From NCBI GenBank assembly GCA_046729215.1, contig JBKPGE010000286.1, positions 1-19,852 of the forward strand: a stretch of DNA of 19,852 bases, in the 5' to 3' direction. The notes below the pieces were generated by a model that did no database searches, was not told the DNA's origin, and saw only the letters and a list, made by a program, of their open reading frames with translations. Made by a program: the position numbers and the translations under genes. Numbering within the stretch: the first letter of the stretch is position 1; every line of letters starts with the position of its first letter. Source of the stretch: JACDAN01 sp046729215. Lineage in GTDB: Bacteria > Actinomycetota > Thermoleophilia > Gaiellales > Gaiellaceae. Of this stretch, positions 7,513 to 12,860 are shown one piece after another.

Positions 7513-8090
7513 GGCTGCTTCGAGTGATCGAGTTCCTTTCGCTGGACGGGGTCATGCAGGCTCCGGGTGCAGCCGACGAGGACACCGAAGGCGGTTTCCG
7601 GCACGGTGGGTGGCAGCGGCCGTACTTCGACGACGTCCTCGGCGCGACGGCCGCCGAGGGCATGGCCGAGACCGACGCGTACCTATTCGGACGGAAGACC
7701 TACGAGAAGATGGCCGCTTTCTGGCCTACGGCGCCTGAAGACGATCCGTACGGCAGGCACATGAACAGCACGCCGAAGTACGTGGCCTCGAGGACACTGC
7801 AGGACGTCGAGTGGCGGAACTCCACGCTGATCGAGGGCGACGTTGCCCAGGAGGTCGCCAGGCTGAAGGAGCAGCCGGGCAAGAACATCGCCGTTCTCGG
7901 CAGTGGCGACCTCGTCCAGACGCTCCTCGAGCACGACCTGGTCGACGAGTTCTTCCTGGCCGTGTATCCGCTCGTGCTCGGGAGCGGCAAGCGGTTGTTT
8001 CGTGACTCCGACCAGGTCAGAAAGCTGCATCTGGTCGACTCGAAGCCCACCAGCACCGGTGGCGTGATCCTGACGTACCGCCCAGCCTGA
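7509..8090 (+). CDS. Dihydrofolate-reductase-like (RibD C-terminal domain) protein
   Basis: A 193-residue protein of the DHFR/RibD-C superfamily, NAD(P)H-dependent reductases in the cytosol. Visible landmarks are the first strand 'LRVIEFLSLDGVMQAPG', FGRKTYEKMAAFWP, the nucleotide-loop region IAVLGSGDLVQTLLEHDLVD, and FFLAVYPLVLGSGKRLF near the end. True folate activity is unlikely: this 'dihydrofolate reductase family protein' group is distinct from FolA and its substrate is not known. ATG 7509 overlaps the CYTH stop as ATGA, indicating translational coupling in the ppk1 operon. A second, more distant member is at 16154-16741. Confidence 0.9.
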   Translation: MRLLRVIEFLSLDGVMQAPGAADEDTEGGFRHGGWQRPYFDDVLGATAAEGMAETDAYLFGRKTYEKMAAFWPTAPEDDPYGRHMNSTPKYVASRTLQDVEWRNSTLIEGDVAQEVARLKEQPGKNIAVLGSGDLVQTLLEHDLVDEFFLAVYPLVLGSGKRLFRDSDQVRKLHLVDSKPTSTGGVILTYRPA

Positions 8091-8106
8091 CCCCGTTGCC
8101 GGTCAG
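8087..8106. terminator. Small hairpin between convergent DHFR-like and sigma factor genes
   Basis: CTGACC and GGTCAG form a perfect 6-bp stem around an 8-nt loop. The TGA of the plus-strand gene and that of the minus-strand sigma gene lie within the two arms. No T tract follows on either strand, so this is at best a weak bidirectional terminator. Confidence 0.25.
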
Positions 8107-9272
8107 CCCGGGAGCTCCGCCAGCCTCCGCTCCAGGAACCGCCGCTCGGCGTCCGAGTGAACGAGCTCGAGCGCCCGGTTGTAGGCGGCGCGGGCCTCAT
8201 CGATCCGATCGAGCCGGCGCAGCAGCTCCGCGCGGGTCGCGTGGAGGTAGTGGTAGCGCTCGAGCTCGAGGCGCTCGACCAGGTCGAGGGCGGCCTCGGC
8301 GTCGCCCGCCTCGGCCATCGCAGCAGCCTGATTGAGCTCGACAACGGATGAGCCCGTGCGGCGTGCGAGCTCGCCGTACAGCTCGGCGAGCTGCTCCCAG
8401 TCCTGAGGATCGTCGGCGTGCAGGGACGCAATCGCCGCCTGCAGCACGTACGGACCGCGTCCGCCGAGCGCCAACGCGCGCTCGAGTGCTGCCCGGCCTT
8501 GTTCGATCTGATCGAAGTCCCAGAGCGATCGGTCCTGCTCGCGGAGAAGGACCACCGTGCCGTCGGCGAATCGTGCGCCGCTCCTCGCGTCGTTGATGAG
8601 CATCAACGCAAGGAGCCCGTGCACTTCCTGCTCGTCGGGCATCAGCTCGGCGAGCGCGCGGCCCAGCCGGATGGCCTCGGCCGCAAGGTCGCCACGCCCG
8701 CCATAGCCCTCGTTGAAGATCAGGTAGACGACGGCAAGCACGGCCGCAAGGCGGTCCGGGAGCAGATGAGCCGGCGGCACGCGAAACGGAATCCCGGCGG
8801 CCTTGATCTTGCGCTTCGCGCGCACGAGCCGCTTGTTCATCGTCGCCTGCGGGACGAGGAAGGCGCGGGCGATCTCCTCGGTGCTCAGCCCGCCCAGCGT
8901 CCGCAGTGTGAGCGCCACCTGCGCATCGAGCTCGAGCGCCGGATGGCAGCACGTGAAGATCAGCTCGAGCCGCTCATCTGGAAGCCTACGGCTCTCAGAG
9001 TCCACGTCGTCACCTACTGCCGTTGGTAGCTCGAGCAGGCGCGTCTTCACCGCCAGCCTCCGATCGCGGCGGATTCGGTCGATCGCGCGGTTGCGCGCGG
9101 TCGTCACGAGCCAGGCCCGCGGGTTGGCGGGCGTTCCCTCTCGCGGCCAGCGCTCCGCGGCGATCGCGAATGCCTCCTGCGCGGCTTCCTCGGCGAGGTC
9201 GAAGTCGCCGAGGAAGCCGATCAGGGTTGCGAGGACACGGCCCCACTCGTCGCGGAAGACCCGCTCGAGGAT
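8103..9272 (-). CDS. ECF42-type RNA polymerase sigma factor with C-terminal TPR domain
   Basis: An extracytoplasmic-function sigma factor of the ECF42 type (COG4941). Reading upstream of the first GTG (9107) reveals the missing sigma region 2: ILERVFRDEWGRVLATL, IGFLGDFDLAEEAAQEAF and ERWPREGTPANPRAWLV, joined to TTARNRAIDRIRRDRR. Region 4 follows (LRTLGGLSTEEIARAFL, about residues 124-141), then a long helical extension to residue 389 holding the TPR-like part (NQAAAMAEAGDAEAALDLVERL and the following repeats). The protein therefore starts near 9272, where the codon is ATC, 7 nt after GGAGG; no ATG, GTG or TTG is available in this frame. A caller would wrongly start at GTG 9107 and lose region 2. 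It lies directly after the DGPF/YCII gene, the known partner of ECF42 factors, which lack a classical anti-sigma factor. Confidence 0.88.
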   Translation of the reverse strand: MLERVFRDEWGRVLATLIGFLGDFDLAEEAAQEAFAIAAERWPREGTPANPRAWLVTTARNRAIDRIRRDRRLAVKTRLLELPTAVGDDVDSESRRLPDERLELIFTCCHPALELDAQVALTLRTLGGLSTEEIARAFLVPQATMNKRLVRAKRKIKAAGIPFRVPPAHLLPDRLAAVLAVVYLIFNEGYGGRGDLAAEAIRLGRALAELMPDEQEVHGLLALMLINDARSGARFADGTVVLLREQDRSLWDFDQIEQGRAALERALALGGRGPYVLQAAIASLHADDPQDWEQLAELYGELARRTGSSVVELNQAAAMAEAGDAEAALDLVERLELERYHYLHATRAELLRRLDRIDEARAAYNRALELVHSDAERRFLERRLAELPG

Positions 9273-9274
9273 TC

Positions 9275-9637
9275 CTAACCCTCCTTGACGGGGCGAACCT
9301 CCACCGAACCGCCCATGCGGGCCGCTGGAATGCGCGAGGCGAGCTCGATCGCGGCATCCAGGTCGTCGGCGTCGTATACGAGCCAGCCGCCGAGCGCCTC
9401 CTTGACGGCGACGAACGGGCCGTCAGTCGTCAGCGTCTTGCCGTCCTGCACGCGAACTGTGGTTGCCGTCTCCGGGGGCTGCAGCCACAGGTCAGAGGGC
9501 GTGACGCCAGAGGTCTGGTTGATCGCCTGGTAGTCGGCGTAGACCGCCTGCTGCTCCTCCTCCGAGAGCTTGGCCCACTCTTCCGGCGAGTCGGGCGTGG
9601 GGGTGTCTCCTTGCTGGATCAGCAGCACGTACTTCAT
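9275..9637 (-). CDS. DGPF/YCII-domain protein
   Basis: A 120-residue protein of the YCII-related (DGPF) family, a small ferredoxin-like fold often found beside ECF sigma factors. It starts with the typical 'MKYVLLIQQGD' and carries the diagnostic TTDGPFVAVKEALGGW (Asp-Gly-Pro-Phe at about residues 72-75), then a C-terminal 'ELASRIPAARMGGSVEVRPV'. ATG 9637 follows a clear AGGAGGA. Proteins of this family are the regulatory partners and main targets of ECF41/ECF42-like factors; the molecular activity is not established. Its stop codon (9275-9277) lies 2 nt before the proposed sigma factor start, so the two genes are one transcript. Confidence 0.92.
   Translation of the reverse strand: MKYVLLIQQGDTPTPDSPEEWAKLSEEEQQAVYADYQAINQTSGVTPSDLWLQPPETATTVRVQDGKTLTTDGPFVAVKEALGGWLVYDADDLDAAIELASRIPAARMGGSVEVRPVKEG
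9279..9285 (-). promoter_or_regulatory. Ribosome-binding site ahead of the sigma factor
   Basis: AGGAGGG on the minus strand, inside the last codons of the YCII gene. It is an almost perfect anti-Shine-Dalgarno complement and lies at optimal distance from the ATC at 9272-9270, which is why that codon is proposed as the start. Confidence 0.6.
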
Positions 9638-9672
9638 GGCTTCCTCCTACGTTGTGGAATGGTCGCCGATGA

Positions 9673-9699
9673 GACGAACGGCGGACGCGGAAAGGGACA
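9673..9699 (-). promoter_or_regulatory. Candidate ECF42-dependent promoter upstream of the DGPF gene
   Basis: On the minus strand TGTCCC (9694-9699) is followed after exactly 17 bp by CGTC (9673-9676), 35 nt before the DGPF start. From memory, ECF42 promoters upstream of DGPF genes carry TGTCGA at -35 and CG(A/T)C at -10. The -10 matches fully and the -35 matches at four of six positions. This implies positive autoregulation of the DGPF-sigma unit; it is a motif match only. Confidence 0.4.
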
Positions 9700-9707
9700 C
9701 CCCCGGC

Positions 9708-10147
9708 TCAAGCGCCGGCATAGGCCTTTTCGAGCGCGGCGATGTCGAGCTTCCGCATCTCGAGCATCACGTCGGCAGCCCGTTTGGCCTTCTCCGGATC
9801 GGGTCGTCCATCATTTGCATGAACCGCTTCGGAATGACCTGCCAGGACAAGCCCTAGCGGTCCTTGAGCCACCGCAAATGCTCTCCTCACCACCGTCGGT
9901 GAGCCGACTCCAGTAGTAGTCGACCTCGTCCTGGTCGTCGCAGAAGATCTGGAACGAGATGGCTCCGGTGAACGTGTGCTGCGGTCCTCCGTTGAGGCCG
10001 AAGAACTTCTGGCCGTTCATTCGAACTCGACGCCGAATGCGCTCACCTTTCCGAGCGTCGAGTTCGCGAAGATCGACTGTAGTGGTTCGCTGCCTCTTCC
10101 GCTTGCCCGTCGAACCACAGACACGTGGTGAATCCATCGGTGGTCAT
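9708..10147 (-). pseudogene. Frameshifted PhnB-like (VOC/glyoxalase superfamily) gene
   Basis: The remains of a PhnB-type VOC protein (formerly called 3-demethylubiquinone methyltransferase-like), normally about 150-160 residues. The pieces are in order but in changing frames: 'TTDGFTTCLWFDGQAEEAANHY' from ATG 10147, then IFANSTLGKVSAFGVEFE, 'MNGQKFFGLNGGPQHTFT', 'ISFQIFCDDQDEVDYYWSRL', WLKDR, GLSWQVIPKRFMQMMDD, and finally DPEKAKRAADVMLEMRKLDIAALEKAYAGA. Restoring it requires one extra base near 10077, 10020, 9872 and 9802, and a sense codon in place of TAG at 9854-9856. The Shine-Dalgarno (AAGGAGG) and start codon are intact, and the sequence between lesions is well preserved, so the damage is recent or is sequencing error. 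It belongs to the DGPF/ECF42 neighbourhood. Confidence 0.88.
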
Positions 10148-10193
10148 CGGTACCTCCTTCTCGTCGGGTTCACTCATAGCGACGGACGGCGCG

Positions 10194-10208
10194 CCGATGA
10201 CTCATCGG
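10194..10208. repeat. Perfect 15-bp palindrome upstream of the PhnB-like gene
   Basis: CCGATGA and TCATCGG flank a single central base. It lies 46 bp upstream of the broken PhnB-like gene's ATG, in the gap after the DUF2231 gene. It could be a repressor operator or a short hairpin; no regulator can be named. Nine of its flanking bases (TCATCGGCG on the minus strand) recur just downstream of the candidate DGPF promoter. Confidence 0.4.
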
Positions 10209-10229
10209 TGCGGAACTACGCGCTAATGC

Positions 10230-10754
10230 TCAGCCGCCCTCGGCCTCTTCCTTCTCCGGATGCGGAAGCGGAGTGACGGCTCGCCTCGTCGGCTCCTCCA
10301 CGAGGCTGAGGACGCGCATCCCATGCACGAACACGACGGTCCCACCGAGGAACCCGCCCAGCGTGAGGAACGCGAAGCCGATGAGTGTGAGGATCAGCGA
10401 GCCGCTCGTCACCGCGTGATCGACGTAGCCTCCGTGCCCGAAGACTGCGGCGAGGAGGAAGAACAAGGTCGCCGTCAGCATCGAGAACAGGTGCAACGTC
10501 GCCGTGCGCCAGAGCGGCGTGCCCCATTCGATGCTGAGCCAGTCGATGAAGCCGGCCGTGGCGGTCGGGACGGTGACGACCAGTCCGATGATGAGCGCGA
10601 GCCACCACGCGGTCGCCATGTTGTCTTCCGAGACGCCGAGAGCGCTGAGCACACCGAACGCCGTGGCGGCGGTGTAGATGCCGATCGTCGCGTCGGTGAG
10701 CGGCGGGTGCAGCGGATGCCCCGGAAGCCCTTTGAGGAGGTAGCTGAGGTTCAT
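10230..10754 (-). CDS. DUF2231 integral membrane protein
   Basis: A 174-residue membrane protein of the DUF2231 family. The family signature is at the N-terminus, GLPGHPLHPPLTDATIGIY (about residues 9-27) with the His-Pro-x-His-Pro element. Four hydrophobic helices follow at roughly residues 20-40, 50-70, 83-105 and 120-145, and the tail is soluble and Glu-rich. ATG 10754 follows AAGGAAGGAG. The function is unknown; the conserved histidines at the membrane boundary have led to suggestions of haem or metal binding, which this sequence cannot settle. It is divergent from the four-helix membrane protein at 10884 with a 129-bp shared promoter region. Confidence 0.88.
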   Translation of the reverse strand: MNLSYLLKGLPGHPLHPPLTDATIGIYTAATAFGVLSALGVSEDNMATAWWLALIIGLVVTVPTATAGFIDWLSIEWGTPLWRTATLHLFSMLTATLFFLLAAVFGHGGYVDHAVTSGSLILTLIGFAFLTLGGFLGGTVVFVHGMRVLSLVEEPTRRAVTPLPHPEKEEAEGG

Positions 10755-10844
10755 GCGTCTCCTTCCTTGTACGTGCGCGTTGAAAGCGTCTTCTTACCCG
10801 CGCGTACCTCCCTGATCGTGCCGCGTTCCTACGTTACGCTCGCG

Positions 10845-10865
10845 TCGTCGCTTCCACTGCGACGA
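10845..10865 (+). promoter_or_regulatory. Inverted repeat in the leader of the four-helix membrane protein gene
   Basis: TCGTCGC and GCGACGA form a perfect 7-bp stem around a 7-nt loop, ending 6 nt before the AAAGGAG ribosome-binding site at 10872. It could be an operator in the divergent promoter or an mRNA hairpin affecting initiation. I see no further support. Confidence 0.3.
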
Positions 10866-10883
10866 TCGAGCAAAGGAGAACCG

Positions 10884-11306
10884 ATGGAGTGGGCCGCGCT
10901 CATCACTTGGATCCTCACTGCCGGCGGGGGATTCGTGCTCTTAGCGCTGTGGATTCAGCACGGCGGGATGCAGCAGCGGGGACCAGGCCGGCAGATCAGG
11001 CCGCCGCTTGTCTTGAGCCACTTCGGGCTGGCCGCGACGGGCCTCCTTCTGTGGATCATCTACGTCTTCACCGACAGCGACGCCCTCGCGTGGATTGCGT
11101 TCGTGATCATCCTGCTGGTCGCTCTTCTGGGCTTGACGATGTTCGCCATCTGGTGGCAGCGGCGGCAGACGCGCGCGGCAGTCGAGCCCGCTACAACACC
11201 CGACGAGCCGGCCGAGCAGCGTTTCCCGGTTCCGATCGTCGCCCTGCACGGGCTTCTCGCCGTCACGACGGTGGTGCTCGTCTTCCTCGCAACCATCGGC
11301 GTCTAG
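10884..11306 (+). CDS. Small four-helix membrane protein of unknown function
   Basis: A 140-residue protein I do not recognise. Four hydrophobic segments are clear: about 5-25, 42-62, 68-91 and 118-138. The loops 26-41 and 92-117 are Arg-rich, so by the positive-inside rule both face the cytoplasm and both termini face out. Helices 2 and 4 resemble each other, LSHFGLAATGLLLW and 'VALHGLLAVTTVVLV', each with a histidine (His46, His122) at the cytoplasmic end; they could coordinate a haem or metal, which is inference. ATG 10884 follows AAAGGAG. A possible extension upstream in the same frame is antisense to DUF2231 and is rejected. The stop is 3 bp before the reductase gene, so the two are surely co-transcribed. 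Confidence 0.82.
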   Translation: MEWAALITWILTAGGGFVLLALWIQHGGMQQRGPGRQIRPPLVLSHFGLAATGLLLWIIYVFTDSDALAWIAFVIILLVALLGLTMFAIWWQRRQTRAAVEPATTPDEPAEQRFPVPIVALHGLLAVTTVVLVFLATIGV

Positions 11307-11309
11307 CGC

Positions 11310-12020
11310 TTGGAGGCCAAGGTCAAGGAAAAGCGGGAGGTCGCGAAAGGCACGCTCTTTGTCACCTTCGATCTGCTTGGCCGGGAGGTCGACTTCGAGC
11401 CGGGCCAGTACTTCTTCGTGACGCTTCCCAACATCGGCTACCAGGACGAGAAGGGACTGCGCCGCCACATCACCGTTGTGACGTCACCGAACGAGCGGGG
11501 CGTTCTCGGCCTCTGCACGCGGCTTCGTGACACGGCCTTCAAGCGCACGATTGTCGAGCTCCCGGTCGGAGCAGATGTCGAAGTCGAGGAGCCAAAAGGG
11601 AGCTGGGTGCTCCCGAGGGAAACCGACCGCCCGTATGTCTTCATCGCGGGGGGCATCGGAATCACCGTCTTCAGGTGCATGCTTCGCTACATCGCCGAGG
11701 AAGATCTCCCTCACCGCGTCACCCTCTTTTACTCGAACCGCGATCGGGAATCGGCCGCGTTTCTTGACGAGCTGGGCGAGCTCGAGCGCGGGAATCCGAA
11801 TCTCCGCGTCGTCATCACGATGACGGAGGACCCGGGGTGGGAAGGCGAGACGAGGCGGATCGACGCCGACGTGTTGCGCGATCACCTCGACGGCGACCTG
11901 AGCTCCTTCATTTACTTGATCGCCGGCCCGCCGGCGATGGTGGAGTCCATGGAGGAGGTCCTCCGGGCAGCGGCCGTCCCCGAGGAGCAGGTCCGTCCGG
12001 AAGGGTTCAGCGGGTACTGA
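11310..12020 (+). CDS. Flavin/NAD(P)-binding reductase of the ferredoxin-NADP reductase superfamily
   Basis: A 236-residue two-domain oxidoreductase. The FAD-binding barrel spans about residues 1-100, with PGQYFFVTL and RRHITVVTSPN (a variant of the RxYS flavin motif, followed by a typical Ser-Pro). The NAD(P)-binding domain follows, with FIAGGIGITVFRCML (about 111-125), 'VTLFYSNRDRESAAFLDEL' and YLIAGPPAMVESM, ending in an aromatic residue (FSGY*) that may stack on the flavin. There is no iron-sulfur or transmembrane domain, so it is a soluble protein that passes electrons between NAD(P)H and a partner. The partner may be the membrane protein encoded 3 bp upstream. The start is TTG 11310 without a clear Shine-Dalgarno, which suggests translational coupling. 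The MBL-fold gene follows after 5 bp. Confidence 0.9.
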   Translation: MEAKVKEKREVAKGTLFVTFDLLGREVDFEPGQYFFVTLPNIGYQDEKGLRRHITVVTSPNERGVLGLCTRLRDTAFKRTIVELPVGADVEVEEPKGSWVLPRETDRPYVFIAGGIGITVFRCMLRYIAEEDLPHRVTLFYSNRDRESAAFLDELGELERGNPNLRVVITMTEDPGWEGETRRIDADVLRDHLDGDLSSFIYLIAGPPAMVESMEEVLRAAAVPEEQVRPEGFSGY

Positions 12021-12025
12021 GTTCC

Positions 12026-12703
12026 ATGCGGGTGCGCTGGTTCGGTCAGTCGGCATTCCTGCTCGTGGGGCAAAAGACAGTCTTCGTGGACCCGTTCGGC
12101 GACATGAGCGGTGCGGCGGCGCGCGGTATCGAGTTCAACTATCCGCCGATCGAAGGCGTGACGGCCGACCTCGTGCTCGTCACGCATGAGCACGGCGACC
12201 ACAACGGCGTCGATGTCGTCGACGGCTCACCGGTCGTCCTGCGCTCGACCGCAGGGCGATTGGACTCGCCGCTCGGCGAGGTCGTCGCGATCGCCTCCGA
12301 GCACGACGACGTCGCCGGCACGGCCCGCGGGCCCAACACGATCTTCTGCTTCTCACTCGACGGGTTACGGGTCTGCCACCTGGGCGACTTCGGACAGCCG
12401 GCGCTGCGGCCCGAGCAGCGTGAGGCGATCGGCGCCGTCGACGTTCTGTTCGTTCCGGTCGGCGGCGGACCGACGATCGGCGGTGCCGCCGCAGCCGAGC
12501 TCGTTCGCTCGCTCTCGCCCCGGCTAGTCATTCCGATGCACTACCGGACGGCTGCCGTCAACTTCCTCGAACCGCCGGACGAATTCCTGGAGGCGCTAGG
12601 TCCCGACGTCCAACGGCTCGACACGAGCGAGGCTGTCGCGGAGGATCTGCTCGGGACAGGGGATGCGCCGACCGTCGTCGTGTTGGCACCGCCGGGCACC
12701 TGA
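12026..12703 (+). CDS. Metallo-beta-lactamase-fold hydrolase (UlaG-like)
   Basis: A 225-residue protein of the UlaG/COG2220-like branch of the metallo-beta-lactamase fold. It starts with 'MRVRWFGQSAFLLVGQKTVFVDPF' and carries the metal motif THEHGDH (His54, His56, Asp58, His59). Further landmarks are SEHDD, 'LRVCHLGDFGQP' (Asp and nearby residues) and PMHYRT near the C-terminus. Members hydrolyse phosphodiester, lactone or related bonds, and the substrate here is unknown. ATG 12026 is 5 bp after the reductase stop; the ribosome-binding site is weak, so it is probably coupled to the upstream gene. It closes the three-gene unit begun at 10884. Confidence 0.88.
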   Translation: MRVRWFGQSAFLLVGQKTVFVDPFGDMSGAAARGIEFNYPPIEGVTADLVLVTHEHGDHNGVDVVDGSPVVLRSTAGRLDSPLGEVVAIASEHDDVAGTARGPNTIFCFSLDGLRVCHLGDFGQPALRPEQREAIGAVDVLFVPVGGGPTIGGAAAAELVRSLSPRLVIPMHYRTAAVNFLEPPDEFLEALGPDVQRLDTSEAVAEDLLGTGDAPTVVVLAPPGT

Positions 12704-12746
12704 TGCTTTACTCCTAGCTCGAGCGCCAGCGATCCAAGGAGCGGAC

Positions 12747-12860
12747 ATGCACGCAGCGTTCATGCCAATCGCGAAGGGCTTTGCGACCTATTCGGAGGGT
12801 ATGACGCTTGCTGCACCGAACGCTGAACCTAGGGATCCTGGCGCATGTAGACGCCGGTAA
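12747..12860 (+). CDS. Overlapping upstream ORF, candidate leader peptide of the TetM-like gene
   Basis: A 37-codon ORF starting at ATG 12747, 5 nt after a strong AAGGAG (12736-12741). It runs in a different frame across the start of the TetM-like gene and ends at TAA 12858-12860, 50 nt inside it. The peptide begins MHAAFMPIAKGFATYSEG and is not recognisable. Tet(M)-type genes are known to be preceded by short leader peptides that mediate attenuation, and ribosomes translating this ORF would interfere with or deliver ribosomes to the TTG start at 12808. It may simply be a chance ORF; the well-placed ribosome-binding site is the main argument. Confidence 0.4.
   Translation: MHAAFMPIAKGFATYSEGMTLAAPNAEPRDPGACRRR
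12794..12800 (+). promoter_or_regulatory. Ribosome-binding site that fixes the TetM-like TTG start
   Basis: GGAGGGT lies 7 nt upstream of TTG 12808. An ATG at 12801 is too close to it and is out of frame with the GTPase, so TTG 12808 is the likely start. Confidence 0.6.

Noticed and set aside
9010..9357. Minus-strand ORF crossing the YCII-sigma junction in a third frame
   Set aside because: Its Arg/Pro-rich translation is a frame shadow; the sigma region 2 sequence is in a different frame.
10260..10883. Open frame continuing 5' of the four-helix membrane protein
   Set aside because: It is antisense to DUF2231 and highly charged, unlike the membrane protein; ATG 10884 has a strong ribosome-binding site.
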